Positions 52,560 to 62,935 of a DNA stretch of 64,000 nucleotides are shown piece by piece. The translations under genes and the position numbers were made by a program. The stretch is from Atopsyche davidsoni (lineage: Eukaryota > Arthropoda > Insecta > Trichoptera > Hydrobiosidae): assembly GCA_022113835.1 (NCBI GenBank), contig JAILWY010000027.1, positions 2,854,501 through 2,918,500 of the forward strand, in the 5' to 3' direction. A model generated the notes under the pieces. The model worked only from the letters and a program-made list of their open reading frames with translations. It did not search any database and was not told the origin of the DNA. Position 1 is the first letter of the stretch, and every line of letters starts with the position of its first letter.

Positions 52560-52785
52560 GAGATTTTTACGCATATAAATTTTTATTGGTGACCGGTTTC
52601 GCCAATTTTTCACGTCGGTATTGTCAAACTAAGTCTAAGAAATTCAATATTTTGACAGAGAGTACTTGGTGGAATTCCATTTTCATATTTTTGAATACAA
52701 AATATTAAACTGAGTATACTGAGTTTACTTAGTTAAAATATTAAAAAGTGAACTCCACCAAGTACTCTCTTGAATTTAAACAACA
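52560..52785. mobile_element. Foldback element (family A) with a near-palindromic end
   Basis: Starts with the GTGACCGGTTTCGCC segment; then GAGAGTACTTGGTGGAATTC (about 52657) and its mirror AACTCCACCAAGTACTCTC (about 52752-52770) face each other over about 75 bp, giving a foldback. No frame. Confidence 0.6.
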
Positions 52786-52834
52786 AATATTAATAACCAA
52801 ATAGATGGACTAAACTTGACTAAATATTAAACAC

Positions 52835-53175
52835 TTAAAAATTGAGGCGGCTGAAATGTGGCTTCATAGGAGAATCCTTAAAATACCATGGGTTGATCGC
52901 GTCACATGGATTTCCATAGTATAGTGAACCCGTGACGTGGTCAAAAAGCGTAAGGTCTATTATTGTTCATATTTTTAGAAATAATTAATAAAGCATCCTA
53001 CAGTTAATTGTCCAAGGAAAAATTGATGGAAAAATAAGCATTGGAAGGAGATTATGGCTGGAAGTCGGAAGTACAGCCAAATTTATAAGAATTGCACAGA
53101 ATAAATATGTATTCAATGAAACGATCACCAACCTCGTATAAGGAGAGGCACTAGAAGATGACGAAATATATAGAA
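52835..53175 (+). mobile_element. Decayed non-LTR retrotransposon, reverse-transcriptase tail
   Basis: Plus strand reads IEAAEMWLHRRILKIPWVDR, then after a gap ILQLIVQGKIDGKISIGRRL, WLEVGSTAKFIRIAQNKY, VFNETITNLV and a stop at about 53139. These are the conserved closing motifs of a common insect LINE family. 5'-truncated and frameshifted. Confidence 0.65.
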
Positions 53176-53935
53176 TATTATTAAAACTATGACTTTGACT
53201 GTTGCTTGTCAAAGGCGTTTTAAGATATAAAGTGTAATACAACTAGACAATAATGAAAGCTTTTTGAATGTTTGCGTTAAATAAACAATAGAAAAAAAAA
53301 TTCTAGCACTGTATTGCAAAAATTATCAAATATGTTTGTTGATTACAGTTATTATGAAATATTGAAGTATATTTGGTTTCTTGGGTTTTTTGCTTTGAGT
53401 TTTTGGTACTCAATCAGAAATCAAATCAATACGAGAAAAATCAGATTCAATATATTGCATCTGGTAAGAATTTATACCAGCATTTTTATTAAATTTTTAA
53501 TGAGCAAAAAATAATTTCACTAATAAAAACATGTAGGCAATATATTTTTATTTCAGCTTACTATAATATATATTTAATTTTAGCATTAACGTTAAATGAA
53601 TTATCATTGTAAGTTCTCATAAAAGCAAAGTATTTTGATTATTGCTTCTGCACCGCGGGCTATACGTCTCGTAGGCTTTACATCTACGGTCTTTTTAGAC
53701 TTTGAAGTTTTCGGCGGGTTTTTATTAAAAGGTTTATTTTTCAATTAGTCATTGGCGGTGACAATGAGGGTTTTCGGTTCATCTCGCGAGCGGTACAAAG
53801 GACCGCGGCGCAGCGGTGGTCGGTGAGGGTGGGAGCTTAAAATATTAAAATAAATAATAAAAAAACGTGATGTGAAAAAAAATAAGACCCCTAACTGTAG
53901 CAGTTTGAAATATTTTTTTAATATTATATTTTTAG

Positions 53936-54034
53936 AAATAATTGATAAAGCATCCTACAGCTAATTGTCCAAGGAAAAATCGATGGAAAAATAAGCATTG
54001 GAAGGAGACTATGGCTGGAAGTCGGAAGTACTGC

Positions 54035-54083
<49 letters not shown>
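53936..54083 (+). mobile_element. Second copy of the LINE tail ending in a (TA)n microsatellite
   Basis: The first 100 bp are nearly identical to 52977-53078 (ILQLIVQGKIDGKISIGRRL encoded again), then the match stops abruptly at a TA repeat of roughly 48 bp (54036-54083). Such 3' microsatellites are typical of some non-LTR elements, or replication slippage replaced the rest. Confidence 0.6.
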
Positions 54084-54087
<4 letters not shown>

Positions 54088-54269
54088 TGCGTGTCAAATA
54101 ACTAACGAGATACGTACAGTCAATTTTGAAACAACCAGGCTTTTTAATAATATTCTTTAAGACATTTCGAAATTTTTATATATAAATATAGAAACATAGT
54201 TATTTTTTAAACAAACAACATTGATAATAATAATTTTGTTCTCTAATAATAGAGCAAATTTTGAGAAAT

Positions 54270-54440
54270 ATAATAAAATATATTTTTGTAGTTTTCCACA
54301 TTTTATTTTTAAGTGTGAGTAGTTTCACCATATTTTGTTGTTTGATATATATTGGTGAAAGTATTCACGCTAAAAATAAAATATGGAAAATCACAAAAAA
54401 ACTTTTGAGTTTCATAAAGTGCTTTGAGTCAAAAATATTG
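54270..54440. mobile_element. Two-armed foldback element (family A)
   Basis: Left arm TTTTCCACATTTTATTTTTA...AGTAGTTTCACCA and right arm TGGTGAAAGTATTCACGC..AAAATAAAATATGGAAAATC are complementary over about 50 bp around a short loop, showing the complete hairpin layout of this family. Confidence 0.6.
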
Positions 54441-54999
54441 AATATAAACTGCGATTTGTATTGAATACAAAAGAACAAGCATATATCTCAGAAAATCATG
54501 TAACATATGAAGCAAAAAAATAACGTTAATTTAAAGATGAAAGCGTGGCATGGTTATTTCGTGTGTTGCTGGCAAATATATTTATTATTATACAATCCCT
54601 ACAGCTTTCTAGCTTCCCATCATGCTCGGCGAAGAGGTTAGGCAACCTCAAGTCAGCGCTGTAAACAGAATTAATCAAAAACAATCTTTGAATTGAATTC
54701 AACTCTTTCACGTACAAGTAACTCTCGTGATTTATGGTTCCTCGCATCCATAGCAGAGGTTACCGAGGCCTACTGTACCGTGTAAATAGAGCCTTAAAGA
54801 GGCTCTGCGCGAGTACCTACGTCTGGAACACAGTGGAGTGTTGACGTGAGGTGCGCGCGCCAGAATAATAAGCAGGATCTTTCAACGTGACTGAAGTCGT
54901 AAATAGTTGAAAACGGCTTTGTAATTTAAATTATAATACTACAATAAACTGATTACTTTTAAGTCATAAAAAAAATTATTGCCCATGAATAAAATTTGC

Positions 55000-55125
55000 T
55001 AAAATGATTAGGCACATAAGTTCACAAATAGAAGATGATTAAAGAAATTCTCAGAAAAATATCATTGTGATTTGTGTGTGAACTAATGTGCCTAATTATA
55101 TTAGTATATAATATAAACCTGTAAT
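55000..55125 (+). repeat. Deleted copy of family B
   Basis: Has both ends (ATGATTAGGCACAT and ATGTGCCTAATTATATTAG) and the CTCAGAAAAATATCAT segment, but the middle with the B box is gone, leaving a short near-palindrome. Confidence 0.55.
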
Positions 55126-55264
55126 AGGTAATAAATACGCATTTGATTGACGTTCAATCCAAAAATAGACTTACATGAATAAAATATCGATATATAACTA
55201 CTACTTTTAATTAATGATTTATGAGTAACTAAAAATAGACACAAGATTCAATATTAGTTGTGCC

Positions 55265-55430
55265 TCTCCTCAGAGAAGGTTGGCAAACATCTCACTGAGC
55301 ATATACTCATGGTAAGCCAGTGTTTTCTAAGGGGAAAATAGTGTAGTAGGTCCTTCTATACCACTGTTTTATATATGAAAGAAAAGTCTGCGTATTGCTG
55401 CTGCCCAATAGCATTATTATATAATCGATT
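55265..55430 (+). repeat. Interspersed repeat fragment (family C)
   Basis: GAAGGTTGGCAAACATCTCAC, CATATACTCATGG, TTTTCTAAGGGGAAAATAGT and TATTGCTGCTGCCCAATAGC segments match the other copies of this family in order. Confidence 0.6.
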
Positions 55431-56079
55431 CCTTTCAATCATTCTAAGTCCGTTTATTAGTTAAAAAATATTTGTGCATATTTTTTAAAAGCATCATTTT
55501 TTTTGTAAAAATTAACTCGTGTTTTTTGTTTGAAGATATAGTTCTGGTTAAAATTAAAATGACCATGTTCCCACAGTGCGTCGGGTCTCTCCTCGCGAGC
55601 CCACTATGACTAGGTTCCTAACAGTTAGCGCTTCGTATGAAAAGAGTCAGTCCGGTAGCGTAACAAAGCTCATTGAATGATAAATAGCATCATCCTAGTG
55701 ATATTATACATTCAACCTGTTCGGCTTTTTTAGGTCCGGGTTAGCCGGAGGGCTTTGTAGTGTAAAATGTACAGATATAAGAAGTACCTCCAACGTCTTG
55801 AAAATATACAGGTTAAAATTTTATTTATAGAAATAAATTAAATGTATAATCGCTTAAATATTTTATTGATGTTGAGCTCTCACGCAATGCCTGATTATTG
55901 TGTTTATAAAAGGGTATAATTTTTTTTCACAAAATCTAGTAGGGGTGAGTAGTATTGAAATTCAGCAACAGCAAAGCCGCGCGGGGCTGTGGTTATTTGC
56001 ATGAGAAAATTTGATAGCATTTAAATAAACAAAGTGGATTTAATAATTATTCAAATTTTCCAACGGAATCCATTTTCAT

Positions 56080-56320
56080 CAATATTTTTTGCTGATTTTC
56101 AAATCGCCCGGATGTAACGCTATTCGGAGAGAATATCCGAAATACAAAAACAAACCCCCGCGATCGCAACAGCTGTGACGTGAGGGGGTGGGGGAGGGGG
56201 CAGGGGGCGGGGGAGGGGGCTGTCAGCCGCGGACAGCCCCCGGGCCGCTGATTGATGGCCCCTGAGCCGGCCACCGGGTGCACCGCCCGAAGGTTGCACT
56301 CCCCTTCATACTTTTTAACG
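56080..56320. promoter_or_regulatory. GC-rich single-copy block with a perfect Hox/Exd consensus and an Hth site, candidate pb enhancer
   Basis: TGATTGATGG at 56249-56258 is the labial/Hoxb1-type Hox-Exd(PBX) consensus, and CTGTCA (complement TGACAG, Hth/MEIS) lies at 56220-56225, 23 bp away. This is the bipartite arrangement of known Hox auto- and cross-regulatory enhancers. G-rich runs at 56178-56219 precede it. The minus-strand open frame 56047-56355 over the block has no recognisable protein. Confidence 0.45.
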
Positions 56321-56445
56321 TATTTTTTCATTTGTACCAGTAAGTTAAAGATCAATAAAAATAACTAGACAATACGATTAAAAAAAAATTCGATAAATAA
56401 TAGTAGATTTATTTGTCAAATTATAAAAAAAGGTGGGGGGGAGGC

Positions 56446-56822
56446 TCCTGCTATTGTTTTTTTTTTTTTTTTTTTATATATATAGGTTTGGTACCTTGCT
56501 TGTTATGTACAAGGTTTGTCGTTACAATTTGGGGAAACTTTCCAACTAGTCGATCGAATTGATCTATATATGGGAGTGAATGAAGCTACACCCCCTGGTT
56601 TATCTTCTTTATGGTTCCGATGACACGTTTCAAGAAGCCATCCAGTGAGGGTGTCTCGCCACTGACTTCAGGTCATCCAGGCACAGGCCTTCCTGTCGGC
56701 ATTGGCTCTCCAGTTGGTGTCTCTGAAGACCAAAGATGGGGCATGAACCCACAAGGTGGATCACTGTTTGTGGAGTAATATCATCACAAGGGCATGTGTC
56801 GTCGCTCGTCCTGCTATTGTTT
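56446..56822 (-). mobile_element. 5'-truncated LINE insertion with poly(A) tail and 14-bp target duplication
   Basis: Identical 14-mers TCCTGCTATTGTTT flank it (56446-56459 and 56809-56822). Inside, from right to left, the minus strand encodes TCPCDDITPQTVIHLVGSCP, IFGLQRHQLESQC and DDLKSVARHP, the CxC..H..C zinc-knuckle end of a non-LTR polyprotein. A frameshift and a stop follow, then a short 3' UTR and a poly(A) tail seen as the T-run at about 56457-56475. A different family from the LINE tails at 38, 53 and 54 kb. Confidence 0.7.
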
Positions 56823-56839
56823 CTGCAGTAGCTGCAGAA

Positions 56840-57179
56840 GGAGTATCAGATCAAAACGCCAGAGCTTTGTAAGGAAATGATCATATAATGATACTATTGG
56901 GGAGTAGTAATACGCAGATTTTTTCTACGTATATAAAGCTGCAGTATAGAAGAACCCGAGGACTACACTGCTTTCCCCATAGAAAACCATGAACACTGGC
57001 ACTGCATGAGGATATACTCAGTATAAAGGTCACCAACTTTCTCTGAGGAGATATTTTTTATTTTTAACCTCCTGCTCAGCCCCCCCATTTTAGCAGTCTA
57101 TCGAGTATCAGATTTAAATGATTATATGATAATGCAATTGGGCAGCAGCAGTACGCAGGCTTTTTCTTTCAATATTAAA
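56840..57179 (+). repeat. Interspersed repeat (family C), diverged units next to the array
   Basis: GACCCGAGGACTACACTGC-like, GAAAACCATGAACAC, CATGAGGATATACTCAGTAT and CACCAACTTTCTCTGAGG segments link the dispersed copies of this family to the regular array that follows. Confidence 0.6.
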
Positions 57180-57975
57180 CTGCGGTGAAGAAAGACCCGA
57201 AGACTACACTATTTTCCCTTTAGAAAACCGTGAACACAGGCCCTGCATGAGGATATACTCAGTATTTCAATAGGAACCCCCAAAATAAAACAGCGGATTG
57301 GCTAGCTGCAAGTCGGTGGGACGATTTTTTGCCACTTGTGTAGAGGCCTTTAGTTTAATGTTTCATTTAAATTTCACATGGTGCGGTGTAGCAGGACCCG
57401 AGGACTACACTGTTTTCTTCATAGAAAACCATGAACACAGCCTCTGCAAGAGGATATACTCAGTATTTCAATAGGAACCCCCAAAATAAAAGAGCGGATT
57501 GGCTAGCTACAAGTCGGTGGGACGATTTTTTGCCACTTGTGTAGAGGCCTTTAGTTTAATGTTTCATTTACATTTCACATGGTGCGGTATAGCAGGACCC
57601 GAGGACTACACTGTTTTCTTCTTAGAAAACCATGAACACAGCCTCTGCATGAGGATATACTCAGTATTTCAATAGGAACCCCCAAAATAAAAGAGCGGAT
57701 TGGCTAGCTACAAGTCGGTGGGACGATTTGTTGCTACTTGTGTAGAAGCCTTTAGTTTAATGTTTAATTTAAATTTCACATGGTGCGGTGTAGCAGGACC
57801 CGAGGACTACACTGTTTTCTTCTTAGAAAACCATGAATACAGCCTCTGCATGAGGATATACTCAGTATTTTAATAGGAACCCACAAAATAAAAGAACGGA
57901 TTGGCTAGCTGCAAGTCGCTAGACGATTTGTTGCTACTTGTGTAGAAGCCTTTAGTTTAATGTTTCATTTAAAAA
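57180..57975 (+). repeat. Tandem array, four units of about 201 bp (family C)
   Basis: The CACATGGTGCGGT point falls at 57375, 57576 and 57777 (period 201), with a more diverged first unit from about 57180. Each unit holds GACCCGAGGACTACACTG, ATGAGGATATACTCAGTATT, GCGGATTGGCTAGCT and TGTGTAGAGGCCTTTAG. No open frame spans it. Confidence 0.85.
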
Positions 57976-58444
57976 CCATAAACACTGGCTCTTAATATTA
58001 ACCCACTACACTATATTCCCACTATTTATGCTCAGTGATAATAATAAAAAAAACTATCTGCGAATTTTCGATCACCCACTCGAGACGTCACTCTTCCACG
58101 CTGTCTTTAGTACGGCGCCGCAAGACTCGCCGCGTCCCCCTCTGGCGCGTGGTGGGCCCGCGTGAGTGACGGCGACAGCAATAACTTTATGACGAGCGGG
58201 TAGTACGGCGGGATGAATTTGTCCGCGGGCCAAAGTTTATTATTGAATTACAATCATTACCGGTGGAAACTTCTGGACGTTTTGGTTCTGTTCTGTGCTT
58301 GTTTATTGATTTGTGATCGGAGGAAGCCGCCGTGATGGATGTGGCGAAATCGAATTAAAGTCGACTCTCTTACCGACGCTTCTGTGCACTTGATGCTGAA
58401 AACTCTTCAACAATTATATTTAAGTATAATTTTTTTTTCAAAAA

Positions 58445-58650
58445 TGCAGATAAAATATTGGTTGACCTGGGCACATTGGTTCATATGTAGAGTATGATTT
58501 AAAAAAATTCTCGATTAATGTATGTGGTTCGTTAGTACAAGGGTCAGTACACCGGCCACCTATCCTAATCCTACACAAATTACGATAATATTTTTCTGAG
58601 AATTTCTTTAATCATCTTTGTGTGAAATAATGTGCCTAATCATATTAGTA
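58445..58650 (+). repeat. Family B copy lacking the B box
   Basis: Same start (GACCTGGGCACATTGGTTCA), middle (GTTCGTTAGTACAAGGGTCA) and end (AATGTGCCTAATCATATTAG) as the copies at 34.5 and 41.7 kb, but the GGTTCAAATCC box is deleted. Confidence 0.6.
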
Positions 58651-58664
58651 ATAATTTACTATTT

Positions 58665-59055
58665 ACTATATTACTATGTTCCGGAAAAAAATCGCGTTAA
58701 GTGAAATCCGCGTTTATCGGGGTTTACGATTAAGCATACATACATAGTCAAAACTTAATACAAAAAAATAAGAATCATTTGAATCAATCATTTTAATTCT
58801 AAAAACACTTTATGCAGTATCACATGTTATTTTTACTGAAAAATACATCTATTGTCTTTTGGGTAGCGTTTCTTTTACGTTCTTGTAAAATACGTTCATA
58901 ACACCCAACGTTTTTTTTAATTGTTAAGAGAAATCAATGACTACATTTTGTTCATACACATTCTTAAATAAGAAATTCGCGTAATGCGAGGCGGTAAATT
59001 CGCGTTATAGTGAAACCGTGCATAACGGGGTCTCGTAAAGCGGGGTATTACTGTA
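58665..59055. mobile_element. Probable pogo-like MITE
   Basis: Right end is the complement of TACAGTAATACCCCGCTTTA. TCGCGTTA and CGGGGT motifs appear near both ends in opposite orientation. The left end is diverged, so the boundary is approximate. Confidence 0.4.
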
Positions 59056-59875
59056 GTATAAATACCTAATAATAATGTTTAAATGCCACATGCATGCTGT
59101 ATATTGTACAAATTATTCCAATAGCTCTATTAGGAGCAAATCACAGTTAGTAAAATTGCAGTTAAAAATATATAATATGTAATATTTAAAAAAAATGTTA
59201 ATCTTTTAGCATTCATTTCATTTTTCCTACAGTTTAATCAGAAAACATTTCAATCGAATAAAAAATAAAAACACTCAGAAACAATAATTGATATGTTCGA
59301 AATAAATGATAACGTTGAAATGTTTAATCAAAAAAAAAAAAATATATATATATATGTATATAATATTTAGATATTAAATATTAAATAATGTCGGAATGCC
59401 TACATTGTATGCAATATCTTGTATCTTTCAAGCCATTTGCCCGACAGCTCAATCGAGAGCACATTCCGGGAAGCTCCTCAATCGATCACGGCGTGAAATA
59501 ATGCAGAAAAAACTGCACGGGAAGGCTTCGATTAATAACCCCCACCCCTAGCGCGCTCATGCGTGACGTCATCAAATCAAACTGCGCGATTTATTGGCCG
59601 ATTCGGATTTGTGAGGAATCAAACTATTTGCTCGGCCATTATCGGCCACCGCGAGAGCCTTATGCGAAAAGAAATGCTGCGTGTATTTTTTTCTAGAAAA
59701 AAATACCGAATTGAAAGGCAGTGCACTTTTTCTGATTCTTATTCTACAATACAACGCAAGTGGATTTAGAATATTAGTAATTTTGTAGAGAACACATTTG
59801 AGAAGCGCTTTTGAGCTCACATACTAAAATTTATATAGTCGGTTGTGTCGTAGCGTATATAGCCAGTTTAATCGT

Positions 59876-60035
59876 AAAGCCGGCTACACACGCTGCGACA
59901 CAACTGACAAACAATAGCGTCCTGTTTTGCGTTGTTTACTTAAGAAAAACTACAATTAAACTTAAATAAATGGACTCTATTGGTTTATTGCCATTTGGTT
60001 ATCAGTTGTGTCGCATCGTGTATAACTGACTTAAA
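59876..60035. mobile_element. MITE with CACGCTGCGACACAACTG-type inverted ends
   Basis: GGCTACACACGCTGCGACAC at left faces the complement of ACACGATGCGACACAACTGA at right, about 160 bp apart. Partial copies: 59830-59875, 60460-60480 and 62936-63010. No frame. Confidence 0.55.
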
Positions 60036-60289
60036 CCGGTAACACATGCTGAGACCTGCAGAAAAAGGTTTTTTTTACACATATTTTTACCTACACAAAC
60101 TCAGTAACGAAAATTAAGAAATACATGTAAGCCCCACAACCTGCGCGCAGGATCAATGGATAGCCTTAAGAACTATTTTAAATTCATTAAATTTATAATA
60201 AACAATTAATTTGACAAATAAATGGTACTTGGCCAATTGTGTCTTCTTTTTCATAGGAAAAACCATAATAAAACACACAAAATAAAGAA

Positions 60290-60420
60290 AGTGTCTCTCT
60301 TCAGAGGAGGTTGAGGGCTGAGCCAATGTTCATGGTTTTCTAAGGGGAAAATAGTATAGTGGGTCTTTATACATCGCAGTTTGCGAATTGCTGCATTCCA
60401 TTATTATATAATCCTTAAAA
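60290..60420 (+). repeat. Interspersed repeat fragment (family C)
   Basis: TTCATGGTTTTCTAAGGGGA, AATAGTATAGTGGGTC and AATTGCTGCATTCCATTATT segments as in the other copies. Confidence 0.55.
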
Positions 60421-60479
60421 AGAAAGAAACATTATTGGATAATTACCATTCGTTTGTGCCCCAGCGCGTGTAGCCGGCT

Positions 60480-60835
60480 TAAGCGAACTTCGGGTAGAAG
60501 CAGCCCCGCACTTAATATTAATATTTCGAAGGTTCCCGAACAACGACAGCGTGTTCAGGAAGTGAGCCTACTTTGCTCCAACAATAAAACCATAATCCGA
60601 AATTAAATTAGCCTCGCATCTCCTCACGCATCTTAATCAGCAGATGCCATCTCGCCGGGCCGCCGGGCGCCAAGTTTCAACTGCTGTTTAATTATGTACT
60701 ACATGAGGGATGGGGAGCTTCCGAGGCTCCGTTATCTGCGCAGCCTCCGCGCTTGTGTGAGCTTCCGGGTGAACCTAGCCGGCTAATAATAAACCCACCC
60801 CCCCTCAAGCGTTTATCTGCGACAGCCTCGTTTCA
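60480..60835. promoter_or_regulatory. Longest GC-rich single-copy block of the intron, possible enhancer
   Basis: About 350 bp of high-complexity sequence unlike the repeats around it. TTAATATTAATATTTCG, TAAATTAG and TAATTATG are homeodomain-type cores. No open frame or RNA structure recognised. Regulatory nature is a guess from composition and uniqueness. Confidence 0.25.
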
Positions 60836-60984
60836 TTTGCAATACTCCATACCTAAGCAACAAATGTGAATAACCGTGAAGTATCGCTTTTTTATAACGC
60901 AAGCGGAGCTTTGAGAGGCTCTTGAAATAGAAGGGATTTAAAATGCATAAATAATACTGTGAATAATAATTATTAATAATAAAT

Positions 60985-61100
60985 ATTAATTGGTGGAATT
61001 CCATTTTAATATTTTTCAGTAAAATACTTGAGTGATATTCCACATGTTCGTTTTTATTTGTTGACCGGTTTCACCAACCGTTGGCATTATCAAACAGAGC
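60985..61100 (+). repeat. Foldback element half (family A)
   Basis: TTGGTGGAATTCCATTTTAA, ACTTGAGTGATATTCCACAT and GACCGGTTTCACCAACC as in the 47205 copy, with a small deletion after CCAACC. Confidence 0.6.
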
Positions 61101-61139
61101 TTTAAAAAGCTCCTGAAATCATTGCAATGTTTTTTACTT

Positions 61140-61675
61140 TACGGTCTAGGTCCCATAATCGAGTTTTTTGATCATTGCATAAAATAAACCGCACCAATCA
61201 AAATAACTTAAATGCAAAAAGTTAGATACATCTCTTCTTCCAAAACGAAGATTTTTTTATTTCTTATAAATTTACTTTTAATATGATAAAAATGTGTTTT
61301 TCCGATTGAAGTGTCGAAATTTGGAGTTTTGTTATGTACATGTTCAAAGAATTTTTAACATTTAGGAGTCCTTTTTTTTAACTGAAATTAAAAGAATAAT
61401 TATATACCCTCTCTAGAAAATTCATTTAAAAATTAAAAAAAAAAAAATCTTTAACAGACTTTGGTTTTGGAAAGTCGTCATTTTATCCAACTTTTCAACA
61501 TCTTCAAGATTTAATTTTACCCTAAAAATGGGCGTTAATTAAATAATAAAAAATAAATAAATATACTCGTAATATATAGTTTTTTCAATACTCTGTAAAA
61601 AAATCAACTTTCGACATAGAAAAATAAAGTGACAATTAAATTAATTAAATGACACGATTTCGCCAACCGGACACC
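61140..61675 (+). repeat. Interspersed element F, copy 2
   Basis: Same order of segments as 35300-35990 (TCTAGGTCCCATAATCGAG, TTTTTCCGATTGAAGTGTC, GGAAAGTCGTCATTTTATCC, AATGGGCGTTAATTAAATAA, AATGACACGATTTCGCC) but with a single unit where copy 1 has two. Confidence 0.7.
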
Positions 61676-62124
61676 AGAGGCAATTGAAACGCTGGAAGCA
61701 ACTGCCTTAAATGTTTTTTATAAGCCTTGTATATAGTTGCAACAATAATATTATATATTATTTAACAGGTAAACAACCGTAAAAATTCTTTTATCTGGTG
61801 CTAAATTTGATGCCATATATTATGAGGTTAAAAAAATTGTAAATTAAAGTAAACACATAAACGAAATGTCTCCAGTTTATTTCAGATCTCATATACGCCT
61901 TGTTGTAGGAATAAATAAGAAATTCGTCTTAAAGGGAATTTTTTATTCAAAAAGCGTTATCCTTCACATTCAACTCAATAAAATAAAATATAAATTATTA
62001 TTGTACTCTTTTATCAGAATACAAACGTATAAGGTTTTATATTGAGCAGTAGGGATTTAAAATGCATAAATAATACTGTGTATTGTATTATAGATGCTAC
62101 TAAGTCAAATACAGTCTTTTTCAG

Positions 62125-62280
62125 AAAAGAAATTCAATATTTTTGACATAGAGTACTTGGTGGAATTCCATCTTAATATTTTTCAGTAAAATACTTGAGT
62201 GATTTTCCACATGTTCGTTTTTATTTGTAACCGGTTTCGCCAACTTTTTCACGCTGGCATTATCAAACAGAGTTAAAAAG
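62125..62280 (+). repeat. Foldback element half (family A)
   Basis: AATTCAATATTTTTGACAT, GAGTACTTGGTGGAATTCC, ACTTGAGTGATTTTCCACAT, CCGGTTTCGCCAAC and TGGCATTATCAAACAGAG in order, one unit only. Confidence 0.65.
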
Positions 62281-62935
62281 GGAGTCAAAAATATTTTTCA
62301 AAAAACACAAATGTCTATCTTAGTAGAGTGCGTAAATGCACTATAACTTGGTTAAAAATTTTAAGTTGAATTTTAATAAATAATTACAGACAATATCTCA
62401 GTATTCAGTGTTTTCGCTTAACAAAACCATTCGCAGACATGCAAAAATATTTTTTGTTTTTTCTTTATACTTAAAATTTCCCAGCTCCAGGCAGAGCATC
62501 CTTGAAAGTTCTCAGTCTCCACTTCGGGCAACTCTCCCATGGAAGACAATGCTCTTCTCCGGAGTTGGTAAACAGACATTATAGACAGAACCTGAACATT
62601 CCCCAGCGCCACCCTGTTCACCCCATTATGTATACGGGCGCCAGTAAAGCGTGTTTTGCCGGAGTGCCTTCAAGCTGGTACTTTGGGAAGTTTTGTTAAC
62701 CATAAAATGTTTTTGTATAGCGGGAGAGTCACTCCGGGAATATATTACACGAGCAGTGACGAGCTTCTCCGATATTAATCACAACGAAACCTCTGAAATA
62801 TTGCCTCGAATATACTATATCTCGGCGAAATTGTTAAAATCTACAAATTGCAGTTCTCAACCATTTTTAAAGAGTGTAGAAATCAGTTATATGAAATTAT
62901 TGAATATATGAGTAAAAAGTTTCAAGGACTAAAGC

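Noticed and set aside
56047..56355. 102-residue minus-strand open frame as a possible upstream pb exon
   Set aside because: No YPWM or pb N-terminal motif; the Pro/Gly-rich part is a translation of the G-rich runs at 56178-56219.
62418..62911. Overlapping open frames on both strands near 62.5 kb
   Set aside because: No recognisable protein, no fitting splice signals seen; kept only as a unique non-coding block.
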